DNA from: DATLWN01 sp964422615
Lineage (GTDB): Bacteria > Pseudomonadota > Zetaproteobacteria > Mariprofundales > Mariprofundaceae
Length of the DNA stretch: 64,000 nucleotides
NCBI GenBank assembly: GCA_964422615.1
Contig: CAYRBJ010000001.1
Coordinates: forward strand, 74,038 to 138,037
Direction of reading: 5' to 3'
Shown: positions 1-9,296 of the stretch, piece by piece
Numbering within the stretch: position 1 is the stretch's first letter
How the letters are laid out: every line of letters begins with the position of its first letter
The notes under the pieces: model-generated
What the model was told of the DNA's origin: nothing
Databases searched by the model: none
The model's input: only the letters and a program-made list of their open reading frames with translations
Translations under genes and position numbers: made by a program

Positions 1-88
1 ATGCGGTCTATCCGGATTCCTTTATCGGCGGGGTCTGGTCAACGGCTGCGAAGCATAAGCAAAAGCATGCGCCTTGTCCCACCGTCGT

Positions 89-1033
89 CTATGTCTCTGC
101 GAGGATGCGGCGGGCCGCATCGCAGTCCTCGGAGATCTGTCGCGCCAGCTCGTCGGCGTCCTTGAAGGCGCGATCCTCGCGGATGCGGTGCACGAAGTTG
201 ACCTCGATGCGCTTGTGGTACAGGTCCGGGCTATCGTCGAACACGTGCGCCTCCAGGATCAGTGTGCGCCCCTGGAAGGTCGGGCGGTAGCCGAGATAGG
301 CGGCGCCGTCCCAGCGCTTCTCCCCGCCGACGAAATCGGTACAGCGTACGCGCACGGCATAGATGCCGGCCGGCGGATGCGCCAGCTCCGCCACGTCGAT
401 GTTGGCGGTGGGAAAGCCCATGGCGCGCCCGCGCTGCCAGCCGGGCCCGACATGGCCGGAGATCGTGTACGGGCGGCCGAGCAGCTCGCCGGCGAGTTGG
501 AAATCGGCGGCCTCGATGGCCGAGCGGATGCGCGTCGAGGACACGACGGCCCCGTGCATCTCGAAGGCGGTGGCCTCGCTGACCGTGAAGTCCATGGTTT
601 CGCTGAGCCGACGCATCAGATCGGCATGGCCCTGGCGGTCATGGCCGAAGGCGAAATCGTAGCCGACGTGGATGTGCTTGAAGCCGAGGGACTCGTGCAG
701 GGTGCGGGCGAAGCGCTCCGCCGGCCAGGCGGCGAGCTCGCGGTTGAAATGAAGCAGCAGCACCGCATCCATGCCGGCCTCGGTCAGGTGCTCCAGGCGC
801 TCGTGCAGATGGCACAGCCGGCGCGGCGACTCCTCCGGGTACAGCACGGCGCGCGGATGCGGCTCGAAGGTGACGGCCACGGCCGGACCATGGACGGCCT
901 CGGCGTGGGCGCGCAGCTCGGCCAGCACCTGCCGGTGCCCCAGGTGCACGCCGTCGAAATTGCCGACGGTGACGGCGCCGCCATGCAGGGATTCGGTGGC
1001 CTCGGCGGCCTGCCAGGAGCGGAGGATTTGCAT
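89..1033 (-). CDS. ribF: Bifunctional riboflavin kinase / FAD synthetase
   Basis: Makes FMN from riboflavin and ATP, then FAD from FMN and ATP, in the cytoplasm. The 314-residue protein has the usual two-domain layout. The N-terminal nucleotidyltransferase domain carries GNFDGVHLGH (residues 24-33). The C-terminal flavokinase domain carries the FPTAN motif near residue 200 and ends with the usual ED..RR helix. I start at ATG 1033 (MQILRS) because the 12 upstream in-frame residues are not family-like. In many proteobacteria ileS follows ribF; the 88 bases left of this gene hold no clear gene and the window ends there. Function is known from the family; length is normal. Confidence 0.95.
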   Translation of the reverse strand: MQILRSWQAAEATESLHGGAVTVGNFDGVHLGHRQVLAELRAHAEAVHGPAVAVTFEPHPRAVLYPEESPRRLCHLHERLEHLTEAGMDAVLLLHFNRELAAWPAERFARTLHESLGFKHIHVGYDFAFGHDRQGHADLMRRLSETMDFTVSEATAFEMHGAVVSSTRIRSAIEAADFQLAGELLGRPYTISGHVGPGWQRGRAMGFPTANIDVAELAHPPAGIYAVRVRCTDFVGGEKRWDGAAYLGYRPTFQGRTLILEAHVFDDSPDLYHKRIEVNFVHRIREDRAFKDADELARQISEDCDAARRILAET

Positions 1034-1144
1034 GGCGGCAAGCCTAGCAGCGGCGAATGTCACGTCCATGCGCGAAAAGGGGTCAAAGTGCGCCCGGAAT
1101 CAGGCAGCATGGGTCGCCGGTTGCCGTTATCCCAGGAGTTGCCG

Positions 1145-1759
1145 ATGATCCTCGATCTCGATGCGTTGACCCCGAGCCAGACCTATTTTCAGATGATCCA
1201 GACCCTGATCCCGCGCCCGATCGCCTGGGTGCTGTCGGAGCATGCGAACGGCCGCCTGAATCTGGCGCCGTTCTCGTATTTCACGGCCGTGTGCGCCGAA
1301 CCGCCGCTGGTGCTGATCTCGGTCGGGCACAAGCCGGACGGTTCTCTGAAGGATACGCGCGTCAACATCGAGGACCGGGATGATTTCGTCATCCATATCG
1401 CCCATCGCGAGATGTTGCAGGCGATGAACGCCAGCTCCGCCACCCTGCCGGCCGGGGAGTCCGAGATCGAGCAGACCGGGCTGGAGACAGTGCCGTTTGA
1501 AGGCTCCAGGCTGCCGAGACTGGCCGCGGCGCGCGTGGCCTATGCCTGTGAACGCTACGAGATCCGGGAGATCGGGCCGTCAAAGCAGTCGCTGATCATC
1601 GGCCGGGTGAAGCATATCTACATCGACGATGCCATCGTCGATGTGTCGGTCGAGGGCCGGATCAAGGTCGATGCGGAAGGTCTTGATCCAATCGCCAGAC
1701 TGGGCGGCAGCGAGTTTGCGATGCTCAGTGAGGTGATCCGCCTGAAGCGTCCGGCCTAG
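1145..1759 (+). CDS. Flavin reductase-like FMN-binding protein
   Basis: A 204-residue single-domain protein of the flavin reductase-like, FMN-binding split-barrel family. Residues about 20-50 carry the family signature PRPIAWV followed by a glycine turn and LNLAPFSYF; the later VGHKPDGSLKDT segment fits the flavin-binding loop. Such proteins bind FMN and reduce it or serve as oxidoreductases of unknown substrate; the substrate cannot be read here. ATG 1145 has CAGGAG upstream. The frame stays open far upstream through DNA antisense to ribF, but only this part looks like protein. The stop overlaps the stop of the convergent DUF2238 gene. It lies beside ribF, the FMN/FAD producer, though on the opposite strand. 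Confidence 0.85.
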   Translation: MILDLDALTPSQTYFQMIQTLIPRPIAWVLSEHANGRLNLAPFSYFTAVCAEPPLVLISVGHKPDGSLKDTRVNIEDRDDFVIHIAHREMLQAMNASSATLPAGESEIEQTGLETVPFEGSRLPRLAAARVAYACERYEIREIGPSKQSLIIGRVKHIYIDDAIVDVSVEGRIKVDAEGLDPIARLGGSEFAMLSEVIRLKRPA

Positions 1760-2376
1760 ACTTTCACTTTTCCCATCGAACGGTCGTGGATGCGGCTGAG
1801 CAATAACAGACTGATCAGGGCACCGACCAGGGCCGTGAGCATGTCCCACTGCGTATCCCACGGATCGCCCTGCGTGGCCAGGAAGGCCACCGCCTCGTCG
1901 CCGGTGGACACCGCCACCCGCCATTCGATCAGCTCGTAGCAGGCGCTGATGGCCAGGCAGATGCTGGTGACGATGAAGAACAGCCATTTTCCGCGCACCA
2001 GCGGCGAACGGCGCAGCAGGATCTCGCGCGCGATGATGGCCGGGAAGAAGCCCTGGGCGAAATGTCCGAGGCGGTCGTAGTCGTTGCGCACCAGGCCGAT
2101 GTGATCGTCGCGCAGCCAGTTGAACAGCGGCACCTCGGCGTAGGTGTAATGGCCGCCGACCATCAGCACCATGCTGTGCAAAAGGATGGCCAGGTAGGCG
2201 AGATCGGACAGTTTAAAGCGCGTGTAGGTGGCGGCGACGATACTGATGCCGATCAGCGCCGGCAGCACCTCCAGCACCCAGGTGAACAAATCCTTCGGAT
2301 GCCAGGCCGACCAGCCCAGTGCCGCGGCGAACACGGTCAGCATGGCCCAGTGCCGCCATGGCAGGCCGACGATCAC
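1756..2376 (-). CDS. DUF2238 (YjdF-like) inner membrane protein
   Basis: A 206-residue polytopic membrane protein with about five hydrophobic helices, resembling the DUF2238/YjdF family. Conserved-looking polar residues sit in RNDYDRLGHFAQGF (about 100-113), in CYELIEWRVA, and in QGDPWDTQWDM near the C-terminus, a run typical of this family. Biochemical role is unknown. The start is GTG 2376, overlapping the folA stop as GTGA, so it is probably translated by coupling from folA as a two-gene operon. The stop codon overlaps that of the convergent flavin reductase-like gene. Confidence 0.85.
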   Translation of the reverse strand: MIVGLPWRHWAMLTVFAAALGWSAWHPKDLFTWVLEVLPALIGISIVAATYTRFKLSDLAYLAILLHSMVLMVGGHYTYAEVPLFNWLRDDHIGLVRNDYDRLGHFAQGFFPAIIAREILLRRSPLVRGKWLFFIVTSICLAISACYELIEWRVAVSTGDEAVAFLATQGDPWDTQWDMLTALVGALISLLLLSRIHDRSMGKVKV

Positions 2377-2870
2377 TTTTGCGCGCGCTCCATGGTCACG
2401 AAGGTGTAGTCGTAGCGGTTGGCCTCATCGGCCTTGTGGAACTGGCGCGCGGCCTCCTTCCACTTGCCGACGCCGAAGGCCGGGAAGTAGATGTCGCCCT
2501 CGATCTCGGCGTGCACCAGCGTCATGTACATGCGTGTTACCTTCGGAAAGAATAGTGCATAGATGTCGGCGCCGCCGATGATCATCACCTCGCTGTTGTC
2601 GGGGACGACGCTTTCGAGCTCCTCCGGGGAGTGGATGACGGCGCAACCGTCGGCGGTGTAATCCTCCTGGCGGGTCAGCACGATGTTCTGGCGCCCGGGC
2701 AGCGGGCGGCCGATGTCGTCAAAGTTGCGGCGGCCCATGACGATCGGATGCCCCATCGTCGTTTCCTTGAAATGTTTCAGGTCGGCCGGCAGGTGCCAGG
2801 GCAGCGAGCCCTCGCGCCCGATGACGCGATTCTCGCTCATGGCCACGATCAGCGAGTACGAAATGCTCAT
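2373..2870 (-). CDS. folA: Dihydrofolate reductase
   Basis: Reduces dihydrofolate to tetrahydrofolate with NADPH, regenerating the cofactor oxidised by thymidylate synthase (thyA lies at 6.9-7.7 kb). The 165-residue protein shows the family order: IVAMSENRVIG, LPWHLPADLKHFK (substrate-binding helix with the catalytic Asp), a GRR/NF segment in the nucleotide region, PLPGRQNIVLTR, and MIIGGADIYALF. The true start is ATG 2870 (MSISYSL); an upstream in-frame ATG would add 12 unconserved residues. The 3' end overlaps the DUF2238 gene. Confidence 0.95.
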   Translation of the reverse strand: MSISYSLIVAMSENRVIGREGSLPWHLPADLKHFKETTMGHPIVMGRRNFDDIGRPLPGRQNIVLTRQEDYTADGCAVIHSPEELESVVPDNSEVMIIGGADIYALFFPKVTRMYMTLVHAEIEGDIYFPAFGVGKWKEAARQFHKADEANRYDYTFVTMERAQK

Positions 2871-2896
2871 GCCCGGCATGCTTCCGGGCGAATTCC

Positions 2897-2943
2897 GCAA
2901 AGGCAAGCGCGGCGTGTCCCCCGCTGCCGGATTGCATCACCCG
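2897..2943. repeat. Left copy of an imperfect direct repeat flanking katG
   Basis: These 47 bases match 5294-5340 with 9 mismatches and no gaps by hand alignment (about 81 percent), in the same orientation on the other side of katG. Shared blocks include GGCAAGC, TATCCCC-like and CGGATTGC. A TTCCGG precedes both copies. The left copy lies just upstream of folA. Confidence 0.6.
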
Positions 2944-2991
2944 CCGCGGCGCGCTTCGGCGTTGAAAAGCCATCAATATGTTCGAGCCCCG

Positions 2992-3022
2992 TTGGGCAAA
3001 TGGCCGCCGGAAGGGCTATACA
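2992..3022 (+). promoter_or_regulatory. Possible katG promoter
   Basis: TTGGGC at 2992-2997 and TATACA at 3017-3022, 19 bases apart, lie about 50 bases before the katG start. Spacing is longer than ideal and the -35 is weak, so this is tentative. No clear OxyR site was recognised. Confidence 0.3.
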
Positions 3023-3070
3023 TAGGTTTCCAGCTCAAAAACATTCTTGAGCACGGAAGGAGGTCACGCC

Positions 3071-5251
<2,181 letters not shown>

Positions 5252-5267
5252 GCCTGGCCCTACCTCC

Positions 5268-5295
5268 GCGGGCGGTCAGGATTCCGGCCGCCCGC
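5268..5295 (+). terminator. Hairpin after katG, possible terminator
   Basis: GCGGGCGG (5268-5275) pairs with CCGCCCGC (5288-5295) around a 12-base loop, 17 bases after the katG stop. There is no T tract, so an intrinsic terminator is uncertain. Confidence 0.35.
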
Positions 5296-5340
5296 AATGG
5301 CAAGCACGGCATATCCCCTGCGGGCGGATTGCCTCACCTG
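5294..5340. repeat. Right copy of the direct repeat flanking katG
   Basis: Same-orientation partner of 2897-2943 (38 of 47 bases match by hand alignment). It overlaps the right arm of the hairpin after katG by two bases. Confidence 0.6.
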
Positions 5341-5375
5341 TGAGGAGGTGATTTGCCATTTCCAATATCCCATCT

Positions 5376-5391
5376 ATGGTTGCATAACCAT
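5376..5391. promoter_or_regulatory. Operator-like inverted repeat in AT-rich island
   Basis: ATGGTT-GCAT-AACCAT is a perfect 6-base inverted repeat with a 4-base centre. TTGCCA at 5353 and TATGGT at 5375 could be a weak promoter overlapping it. The only reading frame after it is a 17-codon peptide starting at ATG 5390 and ending inside the next hairpin. This may be the stub of a gene cut by later insertion; that is inference. Confidence 0.3.
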
Positions 5392-5436
5392 GGAGGATAC
5401 ATGGGAAATTGCCGATCCAATCGGATTCAGACAACC

Positions 5437-5465
5437 ATATTAGACACCATTTTGGTGTCTAATAT
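5437..5465. repeat. 13-base perfect inverted repeat at the cassette's left edge
   Basis: Arms at 5437-5449 and 5453-5465 (ATATTAGACACCA and its exact complement) with a TTT loop. It ends three bases before the GTTATGT core at 5468. It could be a terminator for upstream transcription, a protein-binding site, or part of what made the site attractive for insertion. Confidence 0.6.
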
Positions 5466-5468
5466 ATG

Positions 5469-5930
5469 TTATGTGCTGAATGATCCGGAGATGTCATCAT
5501 GAATTTAGAAGAATTTGTGCAGGTATCGCTATAACAAATTATCTCTGGCGTTAAGAAAGCACAGGAAAGTACTAAGCTGCAAAGCAAGCATTCGAGCGAA
5601 GCCGATCTTATAAATCCCGCCATTATGTATAGTGCTGATTCGGCACCAAAAGGGAAGTATTTCGCAACCATGGAACGCAACCTTGTTCACTTCGTGGAGT
5701 TTGATGTTGCCGTTTCAGCAGATAGTTCAACTGAGGCAAAAGGTGGATTTAGTCTAAAGGTTGCGGGGGTGGGGGGAGTGGAAGCCGGCGCAGGCGGATC
5801 AGAAAAGTCTTCAAGCATTAGTCGGGTTAAATTCAATGTGCCAATTCAGCTGCCGAAGTCTGATGACGAAAGCACATAACAAGGCCGCTCCAGCCGACGC
5901 GCCAAAGGCGCGCGCGGCTGAGCGGCAACG
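5469..5930 (+). mobile_element. Solitary integron gene cassette
   Basis: The unit runs from a core-site junction G/TTATGT (core 5468-5474) to the G/TTAGGC core of an attC site (5930-5936). The inner attC core reads GCACATAAC (5872-5880), the exact 9-base reverse complement of GTTATGTGC at the left junction (5468-5476). This is the relation expected between the two ends of one excisable cassette. It holds one gene starting 30 bases inside the left boundary and ending at the attC, the standard compact design, and is visibly more AT-rich than its neighbours. No integrase gene lies in the window, so the cassette sits outside a recognisable integron. Confidence 0.8.
5499..5879 (+). pseudogene. Cassette-borne small protein gene with in-frame TAA
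   Basis: From ATG 5499 (GGAG eight bases upstream) the frame reads MNLEEFVQVSL, then TAA at 5532-5534, then continues without another stop for 114 codons to 5879. The two parts join in one frame as a coherent protein: an amphipathic N-terminal helix (QIISGVKKAQ), then a segment HFVEFDVAVSA, a glycine-rich linker (KGGFSLKVAGVGG) and a final strand SRVKFNVPIQLP. This layout resembles small proteins often seen in integron cassettes and, loosely, the trypsin-co-occurring domain type; I do not assign a function. One base change (for example CAA to TAA) explains the stop. An 84-residue internal start at 5625 is possible but would lose the helix. Confidence 0.7.
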
Positions 5931-5936
5931 TTAGGC
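5872..5936 (+). repeat. attC recombination site
   Basis: About 65 bases bounded by ACATAAC (5874-5880) and GTTAGGC (5930-5936), fitting the RYYYAAC/GTTRRRY core pattern at the 3' end. Inside, GCCGCTCCAGCC pairs with GGCTGAGCGGC, leaving one unpaired base on one arm, as expected for the extrahelical bases that orient recombination. The centre GCGCC-AAA-GGCGC forms the terminal stem. The arrangement matches attC sites of known cassettes such as aadA. Confidence 0.85.
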
Positions 5937-6000
5937 GTGTGATGCCGGTCGAATGATGGTCGTTGGAGCCGATGTGTTGGGTCGTTAGACTGAACCGATC

Positions 6001-6393
6001 ATGCAGATCAGTACCGATTCACGAAGCTATTACGAGCGTATCGGCGGCGAGGACGGTGTGCGCCGGCTGGTGCACCGTTTCTACGAGATCATGGATACGC
6101 TGCCCGAGGCGGCCGGCATCCGCGCGTTGCACAAGGACCTGCCGGGGGCCGAGCAGAAGCTGTTCATGTTTCTAAGCGGCTGGATGGGCGGGCCGCCGTT
6201 GTATACGGAGCAGTACGGTCATCCCAGGCTGCGCATGCGCCACATGCCATTCCCCATCGCAGAGTCCGAGCGCGATCAGTGGATGACCTGCATGACCCAT
6301 GCGCTGGACGAGACGGTGGACGATGCGGCGCTGCGCGAGGAGTTGAAGGACGCTTTTTACAAGATCGCCGATTTCATGCGCAACCAGCCCTGA
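6001..6393 (+). CDS. Group II truncated haemoglobin
   Basis: A 130-residue 2-on-2 globin of the trHbO type; it binds oxygen and other diatomic gases through haem in the cytoplasm. Signature features are YYERIGGEDGVRRLVHRFY at the N-terminus, the FLSGWMGGPPLY segment, the proximal His in RMRHMPFPI (about residue 81) and the group II Trp in DQWMTCM. ATG 6001 has no strong ribosome binding site. It sits just right of the integron cassette, whose insertion may have displaced its original promoter. Confidence 0.93.
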   Translation: MQISTDSRSYYERIGGEDGVRRLVHRFYEIMDTLPEAAGIRALHKDLPGAEQKLFMFLSGWMGGPPLYTEQYGHPRLRMRHMPFPIAESERDQWMTCMTHALDETVDDAALREELKDAFYKIADFMRNQP

Positions 6394-6444
6394 GGGATCG
6401 CCCCCGAACTTGAGCCATGCACAAAACCGGGCCATGCTGGTTTT

Positions 6445-6885
6445 ATGAGCAACGCTCCGCGCGCCGTCGTTACCCGTATCGCCATCCTTTTGCTGCTGAC
6501 CTGCGCCGGCTCCTTTGCCTGGGAGACGGCCAACAACGCCGGCGCGCAGCATGTGATCGGCAAGGTGGTCGGCGTCCGGCAGGTGCTGGCCGGCAGAGGT
6601 GGCGACAGCAAGGAATTCACCATCCGCTATCGCTGGCAGGGCAAGGCGCATGACCTGGTCACCCGGCGCGGCATCCTGGATGCGTTCGGGACGCTCAGTG
6701 AATTGAAGACGGGCGACAGCGTGGGCCTGGCCGTGCGTCCGGATGCGCCGGACCGGGCGATGCTGGATACGGTCAGCGGGCGTTACGGCATCACGCTCAG
6801 CTTCGCGGCCCTGACGGCGATCTTCGTCGGGGCGCTGGCGTTTCTGGCCTTCACCGGCCGGTTACCGCCGTCCGGCGAGCGATAG
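6445..6885 (+). CDS. DUF3592-like membrane protein
   Basis: A 146-residue protein with a hydrophobic N-terminal helix (about residues 9-26), a periplasmic-looking beta-rich middle, and a second membrane helix (about 115-137). The layout (VIGKVVGVR, then FTIRYRWQGK, then LKTGDSVGLAVRPDAPDRAML) fits DUF3592, which has no established function. The gene follows the globin by 51 bases in the same direction and is probably co-transcribed. It converges on thyA, ending 12 bases from its stop. No clear ribosome binding site was seen. Confidence 0.75.
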   Translation: MSNAPRAVVTRIAILLLLTCAGSFAWETANNAGAQHVIGKVVGVRQVLAGRGGDSKEFTIRYRWQGKAHDLVTRRGILDAFGTLSELKTGDSVGLAVRPDAPDRAMLDTVSGRYGITLSFAALTAIFVGALAFLAFTGRLPPSGER

Positions 6886-6897
6886 GCTTCGGCCCTT

Positions 6898-7731
6898 CTA
6901 GACGGCGATCGGCGCCTTGATCGGCGAGTGGCACTCGTAGCCGACCAGCTCGAAATCCTCGAAGGTGAAATCGAAGATGTTGGTGACATCCGGATTGATC
7001 TTCATCACCGGCAGCGGGTACGGCTTGCGCGACAACTGCGTTGTCACCTGCTCCAGGTGGTTCAGGTAGATGTGGGCATCGCCGAAGGTGTGGATGAACT
7101 CGCCGGGCTTCAGCCCCGTCACCTGCGCCACCATCATCGTCAAGAGCGCGTAGCTGGCGATATTGAACGGAACGCCGAGCAGGATGTCGGCGCTGCGCTG
7201 GTACATCTGGCAGGACAGCCTTCCCTCTGCGACATAGAACTGGAAAAAGGCGTGGCACGGGGCCAGCGCCATGCGCCCCTGTTCGACGTTGGCCTGGGGC
7301 GGCATCGATTCGTCCGGCAGGTCGGCGACGTTCCAGGCCGACACGATCAGCCGGCGCGAGTCGGGCCGGGCCTTGATCTGCTCGATCAGGGCGCTGATCT
7401 GGTCGATATGGCGGCCGTCCGGCGCGGGCCACGAGCGCCACTGGTAGCCGTAGACGGGGCCGAGATCGCCGCGGCTCGTCGCCCACTCGTCCCAGATCGT
7501 CACGTTGTGCTCGTGCAGGTAGGCGATGTTGGTCTCGCCCTTCAGAAACCACAGCAGCTCGTGGATGATCGAGCGCAGGTGCAGCTTCTTGGTGGTGACG
7601 ACGGGAAAGCCCTCCGCCAGATCGAAGCGCATCTGGTGGCCGAACACTGACAGCGTGCCGGTGCCGGTGCGGTCTTCCTTGCGCGTGCCATGCTCAAGCA
7701 CATGCTGCATCAGATCGAGATAGGCTTTCAC
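6898..7731 (-). CDS. thyA: Thymidylate synthase
   Basis: Methylates dUMP to dTMP using methylenetetrahydrofolate, producing dihydrofolate for FolA. The 277-residue protein carries the ThyA hallmarks: GTRKEDRTGTGTLSVFG, the catalytic Cys in LAPCHAFFQFYV, RSADILLGVPFNIASYALL, and HIYLNHLEQ. A 13-residue insertion (about SMPPQANVEQGR) before MALAPCH is absent from the short E. coli form. I choose GTG 7731 because GGAGGG lies seven bases upstream and the product then starts (M)KAYLDLMQHVL like its homologues. An ATG at 7746 would place the ribosome site inside the gene. Confidence 0.95.
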   Translation of the reverse strand: MKAYLDLMQHVLEHGTRKEDRTGTGTLSVFGHQMRFDLAEGFPVVTTKKLHLRSIIHELLWFLKGETNIAYLHEHNVTIWDEWATSRGDLGPVYGYQWRSWPAPDGRHIDQISALIEQIKARPDSRRLIVSAWNVADLPDESMPPQANVEQGRMALAPCHAFFQFYVAEGRLSCQMYQRSADILLGVPFNIASYALLTMMVAQVTGLKPGEFIHTFGDAHIYLNHLEQVTTQLSRKPYPLPVMKINPDVTNIFDFTFEDFELVGYECHSPIKAPIAV

Positions 7732-7825
7732 GAGGATTCCCTCCATTGGCACTCGGTGGCGTCGTCGGATATGCTGCACGCCCGGCCCGGCTTTGCAACG
7801 CCGGCGGACCGCACAAGGAGGCAGC

Positions 7826-8272
7826 ATGTTCGCGCGCATTGTGGCCATCGCCCTGCTGGTGGCTGGCATCGGTTTCACATCACCGGCCTGGGCCGACCCA
7901 GCCAATCCCGCCGGCACCAATGCCACCAATCCCAATCCGAATGCCAATACTGGCGCCGCCAATGAGGAAGGCCCGCCGCCCGTCGGCGTATCCCCGAATG
8001 GGCAGGCCACGCCGGGCACAGCCACCACTGCCCCGCAGACGACGCCGACGGGTCAGCAGACCCCGACCGACAAGATCGTCAATGCCTTCATGCAGCTGGA
8101 TACCGACAACTCGGGCAGCGTGTCGTTCGACGAATACATGGCGATGGTGCAGCAGCGGGCAAAGGACCGCTTCGATGCCATGGACACCAACCACGATGGC
8201 CAGGTGTCACCCGACGAATACCGTGCGTTCTGGCAGCGGCGCGAAGCGATGTGGTATCGTCTGAGGCACTGA
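7826..8272 (+). CDS. Secreted EF-hand calcium-binding protein
   Basis: A 148-residue exported protein. A signal peptide (residues 1-23, ending PAWA-D) precedes a low-complexity linker rich in Asn, Pro, Gly and Thr (about 24-80). Two canonical EF-hand loops follow, DTDNSGSVSFDE and DTNHDGQVSPDE, spaced as a pair. It probably binds calcium in the periplasm or outside; the biological role is unknown. ATG 7826 follows AAGGAGG. The gene is divergent from thyA with about 95 bases between the starts. Confidence 0.9.
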   Translation: MFARIVAIALLVAGIGFTSPAWADPANPAGTNATNPNPNANTGAANEEGPPPVGVSPNGQATPGTATTAPQTTPTGQQTPTDKIVNAFMQLDTDNSGSVSFDEYMAMVQQRAKDRFDAMDTNHDGQVSPDEYRAFWQRREAMWYRLRH

Positions 8273-8314
8273 GCGGCCAATTCCTTGCTCCGGCGCATGG
8301 CTCCTGCGGGCGCG

Positions 8315-9244
8315 TTACGGGGAGGTGATTTCCTCGGAGAATTCGGGCTGGGGTTCTGAGATGCTGGCCGGATCCTCGTGGATGATGATTTCGGCATCCG
8401 GAAACAACTTGTGCAGCTTGTATTCCACCTGGTCGGAGATGCGATGGGCCTGGATCAGCGACAGCTGGTCGTCCAGCTCCAGGTGCAACTGGATAAAACA
8501 GGTGGTGCCGGAGCGGCGGGTTCTGAGATCGTGCATGCCGCGCGTGTGCGGATGCTTCAGCACCGTGTCGATGATGCGCTGGCGTTCCTCGTCCGGCAGC
8601 TCCTGATCCATCAGGTGCTGCACGGCCTCGTGCGCGATCTGCCAGGAGCTGTACAGGATGTAGGCGGCGATGCCGAGCGCGAACACGGCGTCGAATCCCG
8701 ACCAGCCGTAGGCAGCCAGCACCAGCGCGACGATGACGCTGCCGTTGACCATCAGGTCGGTGCGGTAGTGCAACTCGTCGGCCTTGATGGCGGTGGAGCC
8801 GGTTTTGCGGATGACATGTCGCTGGAAGGCCAGCAGGCCGAGGGTGGCGATGATCGAGAACACCATGACGCCGATACCGACGCCGATCATTTGCACCTTC
8901 TGCGGATGGATGATGCGGGAGATGGATTCCAGTGCCAAAAAGCCCGCAGATCCGGCGATGAACGTTGCCTGCCCGAGCCCGGCCAGCGCCTCGGCCTTGC
9001 CGTGTCCGAAACGGTGCTGGCGGTCCGCCGGCTGCAGGGCCTGGTGCACGGCCAGCAGGTTGATCAGCGAGGCCAGGGCATCGAGCGAGGAATCGATCAG
9101 CGTGGCCAGCAGGCTGACCGATTCGGTGCTCAGCCAGGCGCCGAACTTGACCAGGATCAGGGTCACGGCGACCGACGTCGAGGCATAGGTGGCCAGCCGC
9201 ATCAAGCGGCCGTTGTCGGAGGTCGCTGCCGCCGGGGAACTCAT
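8315..9244 (-). CDS. Cation diffusion facilitator (FieF-like) metal exporter
   Basis: Exports divalent metal (zinc, iron or manganese; not resolvable by eye) in exchange for protons at the inner membrane. The 309-residue protein has six predicted helices. Metal site A is formed by DSSLD in helix 2 and HYRTD in helix 5, as in E. coli FieF. The interhelical motif RFGHGKAEALAGL is conserved. The C-terminal cytoplasmic ferredoxin-like domain carries GMHDLRTRRSG and IIIHEDP, the dimer metal-binding region. It is convergent with the EF-hand gene. The next gene upstream on the same strand of transcription (patatin) ends 53 bases away. Confidence 0.92.
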   Translation of the reverse strand: MSSPAAATSDNGRLMRLATYASTSVAVTLILVKFGAWLSTESVSLLATLIDSSLDALASLINLLAVHQALQPADRQHRFGHGKAEALAGLGQATFIAGSAGFLALESISRIIHPQKVQMIGVGIGVMVFSIIATLGLLAFQRHVIRKTGSTAIKADELHYRTDLMVNGSVIVALVLAAYGWSGFDAVFALGIAAYILYSSWQIAHEAVQHLMDQELPDEERQRIIDTVLKHPHTRGMHDLRTRRSGTTCFIQLHLELDDQLSLIQAHRISDQVEYKLHKLFPDAEIIIHEDPASISEPQPEFSEEITSP

Positions 9245-9296
9245 GGCTCGAGTCTACCGCCTCGGCACATGTGAACCAAATGTCACGTTCGCCGTC

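Noticed and set aside
1..88. ileS start at the left edge
   Set aside because: The first 88 bases show no start codon followed by IleS-like sequence; the gene, if next, lies outside the window.
74..1144. Long open frame antisense to ribF, joined to the flavin reductase-like gene
   Set aside because: The coding signal lies with ribF on the minus strand; only the part from 1145 matches a protein family.
5872..5936. attC hairpin as an ordinary terminator
   Set aside because: There is no T tract, and the paired core sites match the left junction exactly, which a terminator would not explain.
5937..5990. Second integron core GTTAGAC at 5984
   Set aside because: No matching RYYYAAC partner or paired arms were found between 5937 and 5990, so it is not called an attC site.
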